A DNA stretch of 64,000 nucleotides from Vineibacter terrae (GTDB lineage Bacteria > Pseudomonadota > Alphaproteobacteria > Reyranellales > Reyranellaceae): NCBI RefSeq assembly GCF_008039615.1, contig NZ_VDUZ01000038.1, positions 1 to 64,000 on the forward strand, read 5' to 3'. This document shows, piece by piece, positions 9,800-16,790 of this stretch. Under the pieces are notes generated by a model. That model searched no databases and was not told the DNA's origin. It saw only the letters and a program-made list of their open reading frames with translations. How positions within the stretch are numbered: the first letter of the stretch is position 1; each line of letters opens with the position of its first letter. The position numbers and the translations under genes were made by a program.

Positions 9800-9817
9800 T
9801 GTGTATAAATTTACACA
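9800..9817. promoter_or_regulatory. Candidate operator between divergent genes
   Basis: TGTGTATAAATTTACACA has perfect 6-nt inverted arms (TGTGTA/TACACA) in the only markedly AT-rich gap of this region. It is about 97 bases before the CoA-transferase start and about 20 before the hypothetical gene. The AT-rich surroundings also suit overlapping divergent promoters. No regulator gene is adjacent, so the binding protein is unknown. Confidence 0.45.
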
Positions 9818-9913
9818 TATTTGCTAATAAATGGAAGGCCGCTCCCTGTTTTCTTGTGCCGGCGCGATGCGCGCCGCAGTGTTGTGCCAGCGTGTAGAGA
9901 GTGGAGCACGGCA

Positions 9914-10585
9914 ATGCCGATCGACAAGCGGGTCGCGACGGCCGCGGACGCGTTGCGCGACGTGAGGGACGAGGCCACCGTATTCATCACCGGCTTCGGC
10001 GGCGCCGGCTTTGCCAATGTGCTCTTACGCGCGCTTTGTGAGCACGGGCCCAAGGACCTGACGCTGGTCGTGAACTCGGCGACCCATCCGGCGTCGCTGA
10101 CCCACGAGCTGATCGCGGCCGGCCTGGTGCGCAAGGTGATCGCCAGCAGCGGCCGTGGGCGCGGCGCCGAGCTGTCGCCTTTCGAGCTGCTGCTGCGCGA
10201 CGGCAGGATCGAGCTCGAGTGCGTGCCGCAAGGCACTTTCGCCGAGCGTATCCGCGCCGGCGGTGCCGGCATCCCGGCGTTCTTCACGCCGGTCGGCTTC
10301 GGCACCGATCTCGCCCGCGGCAAGGAGACCCGCACCATCGCCGGCCGCGATTGCGTGCTGGAGGAGGCGATCACCGGCGATCTCGCCCTGGTGCGCGCCG
10401 ATATCGCCGACCGCTACGGCAATCTGGCCTTCCGCCATGCGCAGATGAATTTCGGACCGGCCATGGCCACCGCCGCATCCCTCACCGTGGCCGAGGTGCG
10501 TGAAGCGCACGAGGCGCCCATTCCACCCGAGCGCGTGCAGGTGCCCGGTGTCTTCGTCGACCGCGTCGTCGCGGTGGGAGGCTGA
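9914..10585 (+). CDS. 3-oxoacid CoA-transferase, alpha subunit
   Basis: Alpha subunit (223 residues) of a class I CoA-transferase that passes CoA from succinyl-CoA or another donor to a 3-oxo acid, as in beta-ketoadipate or acetoacetate use. The GFGGAGFANVLLRAL segment near residue 30 is the family's glycine-rich loop, and FFTPVGFGTDLA and GDLALVRADIADRYGNLAF follow in the usual order. The start ATG has GTGGAG about ten bases before it. The stop is one base from the start of the beta-subunit gene. PcaI, ScoA and AtoD types cannot be separated by eye. Confidence 0.92.
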   Translation: MPIDKRVATAADALRDVRDEATVFITGFGGAGFANVLLRALCEHGPKDLTLVVNSATHPASLTHELIAAGLVRKVIASSGRGRGAELSPFELLLRDGRIELECVPQGTFAERIRAGGAGIPAFFTPVGFGTDLARGKETRTIAGRDCVLEEAITGDLALVRADIADRYGNLAFRHAQMNFGPAMATAASLTVAEVREAHEAPIPPERVQVPGVFVDRVVAVGG

Positions 10586-10586
10586 G

Positions 10587-11273
10587 TTGCCGCAGCCCCT
10601 GAACCGCGATCAGATGGCCTGGCGGGCGGCGCAGGACATCGCCGACGGCATGGTCGTCAATCTCGGGATCGGCATTCCGGTGCTGGCATCGGATCACCTG
10701 CCGGCCGGCCGCGACGTCTTCTTCCAGTCGGAGAACGGCGTCATCGGTGTCGGCCCCGCCGCGGCACCCGACGGTATCGAGCCCGACCTGGTCGACGCCG
10801 GCAGCCGCAAGGTCACGTTGCGGCCGGGCGGCAGCATCATCGATTCGGCCTGGTCGTTCGCCATGATCCGTGGCGGCCATATTGACGTGACCATCCTCGG
10901 CGCCTTCGAGGTGGCGGCCAATGGCGACCTTGCCAACTGGGATGCCCGTGTGCCCGACAAGGGCCCGCTGGTCGGCGGCGCGATGGACCTGGCGGTGGGC
11001 GCCAAGGCGACCTGGGTGATCATGGAGCACACGACCCGGGACGGGCGGCCGCGCCTGCTCGAGGCCTGCACCCTGCCGCTGACGGCGGTGCGCTGCGTCC
11101 AGCGCGTCTACACCGATCTTGCCGTCATCGACGTGACGGCCGACGGCTTCATCGCGCGCGAGCTGCTGGCCGGCATGAGCCTGGAGGCGCTGCGCGCCCG
11201 CACCGGCGCCGCCATCACGCCCGCGCCCGGCTGCCGCCCCCTGGTCGCGCCGGCGCTTGGTCATGGCGGCTGA
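10587..11273 (+). CDS. 3-oxoacid CoA-transferase, beta subunit
   Basis: Beta subunit (228 residues) that carries the catalytic glutamate; the FQSENGVIGVGP motif (Glu in SENG) is clear near residue 48. VVNLGIGIPVL near residue 22 is the family glycine-rich entry. It starts at TTG 10587, six bases after GGGAGG, because an upstream reading only extends over the alpha gene. Alpha and beta genes are adjacent and should be co-translated. No neighbouring thiolase or decarboxylase identifies the pathway, so a general 3-oxo acid role is the safest call. Confidence 0.92.
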   Translation: MPQPLNRDQMAWRAAQDIADGMVVNLGIGIPVLASDHLPAGRDVFFQSENGVIGVGPAAAPDGIEPDLVDAGSRKVTLRPGGSIIDSAWSFAMIRGGHIDVTILGAFEVAANGDLANWDARVPDKGPLVGGAMDLAVGAKATWVIMEHTTRDGRPRLLEACTLPLTAVRCVQRVYTDLAVIDVTADGFIARELLAGMSLEALRARTGAAITPAPGCRPLVAPALGHGG

Positions 11274-11294
11274 TGTTGACGCACGGCGGCGTGA

Positions 11295-11360
11295 GCCGGA
11301 CCGCGCGCCTCCCGGCGCGCTCATGGTGCGAAGAGCGCGGCAGGAGCCGCGCGGTCCGGC
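11295..11360. repeat. Inverted repeat after the CoA-transferase operon
   Basis: Perfect 13-nt arms GCCGGACCGCGCG (11295-11307) and its complement (11348-11360) enclose a 40-base loop. The gap lies between convergent genes. The GGACCGCG core resembles the arms of the larger inverted repeat at 24901-25006. It may act as a bidirectional terminator, although there is no T tract. Confidence 0.6.
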
Positions 11361-11373
11361 CCCCGCCGAAGGA

Positions 11374-12099
11374 TTATCCCGCCGGCGCCACGGACAGGCC
11401 CGCCACCTTGTGGCGTGCGATGAGGCCGGCGACGAAGCCCGAAGCCTTCAGCGCCTCGACCTGCTCGCGCAGGAAGGCGGCGCCCGCGGTGTTGGCGCGC
11501 GCCGTGCCGACGGCCTGCTGCACGGCGGTGAACTGGCCGTCGAGGATGCGCGCGCCGGGAATCTTCTGCACATCCGCCAGCAGCCGTGGCCGCAAGCCGG
11601 CGAGCGCATCGAGCTTGTCGCGCACGAACTGCTCGCAGGCGGCATCGAGGCTGCCCGAGCGCATCAGCTCGGCGTGCTTGATGTTGCGCGCGAGCCACAG
11701 ATCATAGGCGCTGCGCGCCGTCACGGCGATGCGCACGCCGGGCCGGTCGACGTCAGCCACGCTGTGCAGCGGCGAGCCGGCCGGCACGAGGTATGTCGCC
11801 TCGATCTCGACATAGGCAGCGGTGAACGCGATCGTCTCGGCGCGCGCCGGCTCGGCGCCGATCAGGCCGATATCCCAGGCGCCGCTGCCGGCGGCATCGG
11901 CCAGCTCGCCCGGCGTCTTGTAGGGCACGTACTTCACCGGCACGCCCAGGCGGGTCGCGATCTCGCGCGCCATATCGGGCGCCACGCCTTCAGGATCGCC
12001 ATCGGCGCTGCGGCCGGTGACCAGCAGGAAATTGCCAAGATTGATGCCGGCACGCAGGACGCCCGTTGGCGCGAGCTGGGCGATGACGTCTGGGGACAT
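11374..12099 (-). CDS. Type II periplasmic-binding-fold protein without signal peptide
   Basis: A 241-residue protein that reads as a family 3 solute-binding domain: GVLRAGINLGNFLLV at the start, GVAPDMAREIATRLGVPVKYV, then DIGLIGAEPARAETIAFTAAYVEIEATYLV. These are the usual ligand-pocket landmarks of amino-acid binding proteins and of cyclohexadienyl dehydratases. No signal peptide precedes the domain; ATG 12099 has an AAGG signal, and the longer upstream reading is arginine/serine-rich and crosses a hairpin. It may therefore be cytoplasmic, or secreted by another route. No permease or ATPase gene is adjacent. Confidence 0.82.
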   Translation of the reverse strand: MSPDVIAQLAPTGVLRAGINLGNFLLVTGRSADGDPEGVAPDMAREIATRLGVPVKYVPYKTPGELADAAGSGAWDIGLIGAEPARAETIAFTAAYVEIEATYLVPAGSPLHSVADVDRPGVRIAVTARSAYDLWLARNIKHAELMRSGSLDAACEQFVRDKLDALAGLRPRLLADVQKIPGARILDGQFTAVQQAVGTARANTAGAAFLREQVEALKASGFVAGLIARHKVAGLSVAPAG

Positions 12100-12164
12100 G
12101 GGCTGACCTTGCAATCGAATGATGCCGGCTATCGTATGTTGATCCGTCGCGGGAGCGCAATTCA

Positions 12165-12198
12165 CCGGGAGCGCGCCACTGGAGTGGCGCGCTCCCGG
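12165..12198. terminator. Perfect 16-bp hairpin after the anti-sigma gene
   Basis: CCGGGAGCGCGCCACT, GG, then the exact complement. It lies just past the 3' end of the anti-sigma gene and upstream of the next gene on the same strand, so it could end the sigma/anti-sigma message. There is no T run. The same core (GCGCCACTGGAGTGGCGCGC) recurs at 49693-49716, so it is also a dispersed repeat (family E). Confidence 0.65.
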
Positions 12199-12202
12199 CA
12201 GA

Positions 12203-12991
12203 TCACCGTTCCGCGTCGAGGCGCGCGTTGAGCGCGGCGGCGAACCGGTCGAGATCGGACAGCGCCAGATCGGCGATGGCGTGGAACACGAAGCCGCCAT
12301 GCGACCAGCGACGCAGGCCGAAGCCGTTGCGCACCTCGCTGCTCACGCCGGGGCTGTCGCCGGGCCAGAGGAAGAGCGCCAGCACATGGCGGTTGCGCTG
12401 GTAGACGAGCACCGCCGTCTTGCGGCCGTCGATGACGTCGACGCGGCCGCCCACCAGCGGGAAGCCGTCGGTGGTGAGGTCATGGACCGGCGGGGCATAG
12501 GCGACCCGGCCGCCGAACCACGGCTTCACCGTGTGGCGGTCGGATGAGGCGACGTCCACGGGCCGGTCGGTGGCCGTCACCCGCAGGTAGCCGTCCACGA
12601 TCTCGCGCGCCTCTTGCGGTGCGTCCGCGGTTGTCGGCAGGAAGCGGCCGCCGGCCCAGCCGACGCCGAGCGCGACGACGATGGCAGCGGCCCAACGCAT
12701 CGTGTTCCGCCGCGTGGCAGAGGGCGCCGCCGCGGCATGACGCGGCATCGCCACCACCGTGGCGCCGTTGCCCTGCGCCGGCAGGGCGGCGAGGATATTG
12801 GCCCGTAAGCTGTCCGGCGCGCGCGGCACCGGCGCTGCCCGCAGCGCATCACGCAGCAGCCGGGCCTCCTCGAGGCGCTGCCGGCAGCCGGGGCACTGGG
12901 GCAGGGCGCGCTCCAGCGCGACCGCCATGTCGGCCGACAGCTCGCCATCGGCGTAGGCGTCGATCAGGGCTTCGCAGGTGGCGCAATCCAT
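12203..12991 (-). CDS. Anti-sigma factor with N-terminal zinc-finger-like domain
   Basis: Membrane-anchored regulator of the adjacent ECF sigma factor. The first about 45 residues match the anti-sigma zinc-finger pattern (DCATCEALIDAYADGELS, then CPGC), but the His of the usual HxxxCxxC motif is absent (ALPQCPGC). One membrane helix follows (about residues 98-115, AAAIVVALGVGWAGG), and the C-terminal half should be periplasmic. I start at ATG 12991, eight bases after GAGGA; earlier in-frame starts overlap the end of the sigma gene. It is co-transcribed with the sigma gene. The stimulus is unknown. Confidence 0.87.
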   Translation of the reverse strand: MDCATCEALIDAYADGELSADMAVALERALPQCPGCRQRLEEARLLRDALRAAPVPRAPDSLRANILAALPAQGNGATVVAMPRHAAAAPSATRRNTMRWAAAIVVALGVGWAGGRFLPTTADAPQEAREIVDGYLRVTATDRPVDVASSDRHTVKPWFGGRVAYAPPVHDLTTDGFPLVGGRVDVIDGRKTAVLVYQRNRHVLALFLWPGDSPGVSSEVRNGFGLRRWSHGGFVFHAIADLALSDLDRFAAALNARLDAER

Positions 12992-13005
12992 CGCCGTCAT
13001 CCTCG

Positions 13006-13554
13006 TCAATCGTCCTCGGCGCGGCGCCGGATCTCGGCCGCCAGCGCCGCGCGCGCCCGCGCCAGGCGCGACATCACCGTGCCGATCGGCACGTCCAGGA
13101 TCGTCGCGATATGCTTGTAGGAGAGCTCCTCGAGCTCGCGCAGCACCAGAACCTCCCGCGCCGCCACCGGCAGGGCATCGAGCGCGGCCATCACCGAGCG
13201 CTTCGCGTCGGCCGCCAGCAAGGCCTTCTCCGGCGTCACCGGCGGGGCGGCGAGCGCCTCGGTGCCGGCCAATGCTTCGTCGAGCGCCACGTCGGCATCC
13301 TCCAATCCGGCCATCGGCGCGCCGCGCGCGCGACGCAGCGACATGAACGTGTTGCGCACGATCGTCAGCAGCCAGGGGCGCGCATCCTGGCCATGGAATG
13401 TCTCGAAGTAGCGCCAGGCGCGCAGGAACGCCTCCTGCGCGACGTCCTGCGCCTCGCTGTCGTTGCGCGTCAGCCGGCGCGCGAAACCGTAGGCGGCATC
13501 GAGGTGCGGCAAGGCCAACGCCGCGAAGCGCTGCGCCCGGGCGGTGTCAGTCAT
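13006..13554 (-). CDS. ECF RNA polymerase sigma factor
   Basis: A 182-residue sigma-70 protein with only region 2 (LTRNDSEAQDVAQEAFLRAWRYFETF, residues about 25-60) and region 4 (LPVAAREVLVLRELEELSYKHIATIL, residues about 125-160), joined by an Ala/Pro/Glu linker. This is the ECF layout. I prefer Met7 of the longer reading (ATG 13554), since a matching ECF promoter would start the message near 13572. The gene precedes its anti-sigma gene and is divergent from a metallophosphoesterase/cupredoxin operon, the likely target. Confidence 0.92.
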   Translation of the reverse strand: MTDTARAQRFAALALPHLDAAYGFARRLTRNDSEAQDVAQEAFLRAWRYFETFHGQDARPWLLTIVRNTFMSLRRARGAPMAGLEDADVALDEALAGTEALAAPPVTPEKALLAADAKRSVMAALDALPVAAREVLVLRELEELSYKHIATILDVPIGTVMSRLARARAALAAEIRRRAEDD

Positions 13555-13579
13555 GCCGGCGACGCGAGACATCGATCCC

Positions 13580-13606
13580 AGACCAGACCATGGCCGTTTT
13601 TATTCC
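13580..13606 (-). promoter_or_regulatory. Putative ECF promoter of the sigma gene (autoregulation)
   Basis: On the minus strand GGAATAA (13606-13600) is followed after 16 bases by GTCT (13583-13580), a spacing and sequence typical of ECF -35/-10 elements. It predicts a start near 13572. An equivalent pair faces the opposite gene at 13622-13650. Confidence 0.6.
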
Positions 13607-13621
13607 ATCCGGGATGTCGCC

Positions 13622-13650
13622 GGAATAACCGTTGGGCATCCCCGGTATCC
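13622..13650 (+). promoter_or_regulatory. Putative ECF promoter of the metallophosphoesterase operon
   Basis: GGAATAA (13622-13628), then 16 bases, then GTATCC (13645-13650). It has the same -35 heptamer and the same spacing as the element facing the sigma gene, so both probably answer to the same ECF factor. The leader would be about 35 bases, with GGAGGGCAGG just before the start codon. Confidence 0.6.
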
Positions 13651-13690
13651 CCCAGCACGTCCCCTCTGCGCGGGACGCGAGGAGGGCAGG

Positions 13691-14578
13691 ATGCAGACAG
13701 GCTACGATCGCCGTGAATTCCTCAGGCTCGGCGGCATCGCCGGCGTCGCCTTCGCCTCGGGGCTGTTCCCGGCCGCCGGCGGCGCCCAGGCGCAAGGCAG
13801 CGATTTCCATTTCGTGCAGTTTTCGGACACGCATTGGGGCTACACCGGTCCCGCCAACCCGGACGCGGCGCATACGCTCGAGAAAGCCGTCGAGACGGTC
13901 AACGGCCTGGCGGCGCAACCCGACTTCATCGTCTTCACCGGCGACCTCACCCACACCACTGACGACCCCAAGGAGCGCCGCGCGCGGCTCAAGCGCTTCA
14001 AGGAGATCGTCTCGGCGCTGCGCGTGAAGGATGTCCGCTTCATGCCCGGGGAGCACGACGCGTCGCTCGACCGCGGCGAAGCCTACAAGGAGTTCTTCGG
14101 CGCGCCCAACTACACCTTCGATCACAAAGGCGTGCATTTCATCGCGCTCGACAACGTCTCGGACCCGGCCGCCAGGGTGGGCGACGAGCAGCTGGCGTGG
14201 CTCGCAGCCGACCTCAAGCAGCGCAAGCCCGAGGACCGCATCGTGGTGATGACGCACCGGCCGCTGTTCGACCTCTATCCGTCATGGGACTGGGCGACCG
14301 CCGATGGCGCCAAGGTCATGGAGCTGCTGATGCCCTACCGCAATGTCGTGGTGTTCTATGGCCATATCCACCAGGAGCACCACCACGTCACCGGCCATAT
14401 CGCGCACCATGCAGCGCAATCGCTGGTCTTCCCGCTGCCTGCGCCAGGCTCCCAGCCGCGGCGCGCGCCTCTGCCGTTCGATGCGGCGACGCCCTATCGC
14501 GGGCTGGGCACGCGCGACGTCGCCGTCGGCGTGGCCAGCTCCTATGCCCTCAAGGAACTGCCGGTCGCCAAGGCCTGA
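13691..14578 (+). CDS. Tat-exported metallophosphoesterase
   Basis: A 295-residue calcineurin-like phosphoesterase. The N-terminus has a twin-arginine signal (DRREFLRLGG followed by a hydrophobic stretch and an Ala-rich cleavage zone), so it folds in the cytoplasm and is exported with its metals. The metal-binding motifs appear in order: FSDTHWG, FTGDLTHT, GEHDAS (replacing the usual GNHD/E), MTHRPLF and GHIHQEHHH. ATG 13691 is chosen for GGAGGGCAGG and the Tat motif; longer readings lie over the promoter region. It leads an operon with the CuA cupredoxin gene three bases downstream. The substrate is unknown. Confidence 0.9.
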   Translation: MQTGYDRREFLRLGGIAGVAFASGLFPAAGGAQAQGSDFHFVQFSDTHWGYTGPANPDAAHTLEKAVETVNGLAAQPDFIVFTGDLTHTTDDPKERRARLKRFKEIVSALRVKDVRFMPGEHDASLDRGEAYKEFFGAPNYTFDHKGVHFIALDNVSDPAARVGDEQLAWLAADLKQRKPEDRIVVMTHRPLFDLYPSWDWATADGAKVMELLMPYRNVVVFYGHIHQEHHHVTGHIAHHAAQSLVFPLPAPGSQPRRAPLPFDAATPYRGLGTRDVAVGVASSYALKELPVAKA

Positions 14579-14581
14579 GCC

Positions 14582-14950
14582 ATGATCAACCGTAGAACGA
14601 CGCTGCGATGGCTGGCAGCGGCGCCGGTCGCTTCCGGCCTGGCGGCTGCCGTCGGCCTTGCCGCCGAGCCGGCCGTGCGCGAGATCCGCATCTCGGCCAA
14701 GAAGTTCGAGTTCACCCCCTCGAGCGTCACCGCACGGGTCGGCGAGCCCGTCATGCTGCTGCTGAGCTCGGAAGACCGCATCCACGGCTTCAAGATGCCC
14801 GACTTCAACCTGCGCACCGACATCGTGCCGGGCGTCGTCACCGCGGTGCAGCTGACGCCGGACCGTGCCGGCAGCTTCTCCTATTTCTGTGACATCTTCT
14901 GTGGCGATGGTCACGAGGACATGGGCGGCACGATGCTGGTGGAAGGGTAG
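14582..14950 (+). CDS. Periplasmic cupredoxin with a CuA-type site
   Basis: A small (122-residue) exported copper protein related to the soluble domain of cytochrome oxidase subunit II. A twin-arginine-like start (NRRTTLRWLAAAP) and hydrophobic stretch serve export. His68 and the block CDIFCGDGHEDM (Cys103, Cys107, His111, Met114) give the full ligand set of a binuclear CuA centre. There is no membrane anchor beyond the signal and no heme motif. Such domains carry electrons or deliver copper. The three-base gap to the metallophosphoesterase gene indicates one operon. Confidence 0.88.
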   Translation: MINRRTTLRWLAAAPVASGLAAAVGLAAEPAVREIRISAKKFEFTPSSVTARVGEPVMLLLSSEDRIHGFKMPDFNLRTDIVPGVVTAVQLTPDRAGSFSYFCDIFCGDGHEDMGGTMLVEG

Positions 14951-14957
14951 GGGAATT

Positions 14958-15084
14958 CCTCCCCAACGAAGTTGGGGAGGTGCCCCGAAGGGGCGGAGGG
15001 GAGGCGACGTGGTCTCAGTTACGAAGACCCGGCTGCCTCCCCCTCCGCCCGTCGGGCACCTCCCCAACCAGGGTTGGGGGAGGG
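14958..15084. repeat. Palindromic repeat family B, copy 1
   Basis: Starts CCTCCCCAACGAAGTTGGGG, continues through AGGTGCCCCGAAGGGGCGGAGGGGAG and returns as the inverse complement, so both halves are themselves palindromic. It lies between the convergent cupredoxin and DUF2161-like genes, and its right half is read as the C-terminal codons of the latter. Confidence 0.85.
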
Positions 15085-15734
15085 AACGACACTGCCCAGC
15101 CAAACCGCTCCAGCCCGCGCCGGCCTTCGGGGGTGAGTCCGTAGAGCGCGCGGCCGACGTGCTCGAACCAGCCATAGGCGTCTTGCAGAAGGATCCGGCC
15201 GGCGCTGGGCAGGTCATCGGCGGCGCGCAGCTGCGCCGGGGTCATCGGACCATGCGTCGCCAGCAGGGCGGCGCAGCGCAACGCCTGCTGACGATATGCC
15301 GTCATGACCGGCTGCCGGGTCGTGGCGCCGCCGCGGTTGGGATCCCCGACCCGACGCGCATGCTCGCCCAGCAGGCGCTGCACGCGCCTTGTGTTCTTGC
15401 GCGGCTGGTACGGCAGCGGATCGAGCAGGACGTCGACACGCGGGCCGCTGACCAGCATCAAGCCCAGGCCCAGCCGGCGGCACAGCCTCTTGATGTCGCG
15501 CAGCCGCTTGGGCCAGGCGCCGATCGCGAGGTAGACCGTGTCGCTCAGGCTCAGCCGGTCGACGCCCTGCAGCACCAGGCTGAGGTTGAAGGCGCGCTTG
15601 AGCTCGACCACGACCGGCGGCTCCGCGCCACGCACGGCCACGATATCGCATTGGCGGATCTCGCCCTTCACGACATAGCCCTGGCCTTCGAGGAAGGCCT
15701 TCACGGGCGCATAGAGATCAGTCTCGGCCGTCAT
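15015..15734 (-). CDS. DUF2161-like protein with PD-(D/E)XK nuclease-type core
   Basis: A 239-residue soluble protein. The first 100 residues have the restriction-nuclease-like pattern: Asp in QCDIVAVRG and ELK in VVVELKRAFN, followed by a basic helix region. That matches my memory of the DUF2161 group, a predicted PD-(D/E)XK phosphodiesterase with no established role. A winged-helix-like segment (PMTPAQLRAADDL...LQDAYGWFEHV...YGLTPEGRRGLERF) makes up the C-terminal third. The last about 22 residues, from SFPPPTLVGE to the stop, are encoded by a family B repeat, so the native C-terminus has been replaced or extended. Confidence 0.8.
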   Translation of the reverse strand: MTAETDLYAPVKAFLEGQGYVVKGEIRQCDIVAVRGAEPPVVVELKRAFNLSLVLQGVDRLSLSDTVYLAIGAWPKRLRDIKRLCRRLGLGLMLVSGPRVDVLLDPLPYQPRKNTRRVQRLLGEHARRVGDPNRGGATTRQPVMTAYRQQALRCAALLATHGPMTPAQLRAADDLPSAGRILLQDAYGWFEHVGRALYGLTPEGRRGLERFGWAVSFPPPTLVGEVPDGRRGRQPGLRN

Positions 15735-15836
15735 CGCGGCGCGAGAATGGCAGATCGGCCATGGCGTTCACAAGCGCGACACCCTATGCTCAGAATGGCG
15801 AACGCTGGGCCGCAGCATCAGCGTCGTTCTGGCGGG

Positions 15837-16787
15837 ATGGAAGCGATGGGCGCAGTCGAGCTGTTCGCCATCGATTTTTTCCAGGCGCTGATCACCGGCC
15901 TGCTGGTCGGCGGCACCTATGCCCTGATGTGTGTCGGGCTGGGCATGATCTTCGGGGTCATGCGCGTGGTGAACTTCGCCCAGGGCGATTTCTTCATGCT
16001 CGGCATGTACGCCGCCTACTATGTCGCCACGGCGCTGGGCGTGATGGCCGTGCTCGGGCCCTATGTCGGTCCGGTGGTCGCGGGCCTGCTTGCGGGGCCG
16101 ATCGTGTTTGCGGTCGGCTGGCTGCTGCACCGGTTCCTTGTCGGGCGCGTCACCGGCGTGGCGGCGGTCGGCGCCGAGGGCGATGGCCACTATGCCCAGA
16201 TCATCCTCACCCTGGGCATCGCGCTGGTGCTGCAGAACGGCGGGCTCATCCTGTTCGGCTCGCTGCCGCTGTCGGTGCCGACCCCGATGTCGCGCGAGTC
16301 GTGGGAGCTCGGCGAGTTCCTGATCAACCAGGCCCGCGCGGTGAGCTTCGCGGTCGCCATCGTCGTCGCCCTCCTGCTGTACCTCTTCCTCAAGCGAACG
16401 ACGCTGGGCAAGTCGATGCGCGCTGCCGCGGACAACGCCGAGGCGGCCCTCTACATGGGCATCGATGTCGACCGCTGCCATCGCACCGCCTTCGCCCTGG
16501 GATGCGGCGTGACGGCGATCGCCGGCGGCCTGATCGCGTCTTCCCAGTCATTCCAGCCCTATATCGGCTTCGACTTCGTGATCACCATGTATGCCGGCGT
16601 CGTGCTGGGCGGGCTGGGCAGCATCCTGGGTGCCTTCTGGGGCGGCATGACCATCGGCCTGGTGCAGCAGATGTCGACCCTGGTGCTGCCGTTCCAGCTG
16701 CAGAACACGGCGATCTTCGTGGTCTTCCTGCTGATCGTGTTCTTCCGGCCGCACGGCATGTTCGGCCGCTCGGCGGAGCGGACCTGA
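15837..16787 (+). CDS. livH: Branched-chain-type ABC transporter permease (LivH family)
   Basis: Inner-membrane permease, about 316 residues, with eight or so hydrophobic helices. GLLVGGTYALMCVGLGMIFGVMRVVNFAQGDF is the standard LivH opening, and GIDVDRCHRTAFALG near residue 210 is the EAA-like loop that contacts the ATPase. ATG 15846 is an equally good start. It is first in an operon with a fused permease-ATPase, a second ATPase and a binding protein, a complete HAAT-family importer. The family takes up branched-chain amino acids, amides, urea or aromatic acids; the substrate here cannot be told. Confidence 0.93.
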   Translation: MEAMGAVELFAIDFFQALITGLLVGGTYALMCVGLGMIFGVMRVVNFAQGDFFMLGMYAAYYVATALGVMAVLGPYVGPVVAGLLAGPIVFAVGWLLHRFLVGRVTGVAAVGAEGDGHYAQIILTLGIALVLQNGGLILFGSLPLSVPTPMSRESWELGEFLINQARAVSFAVAIVVALLLYLFLKRTTLGKSMRAAADNAEAALYMGIDVDRCHRTAFALGCGVTAIAGGLIASSQSFQPYIGFDFVITMYAGVVLGGLGSILGAFWGGMTIGLVQQMSTLVLPFQLQNTAIFVVFLLIVFFRPHGMFGRSAERT

Positions 16788-16790
16788 GCC

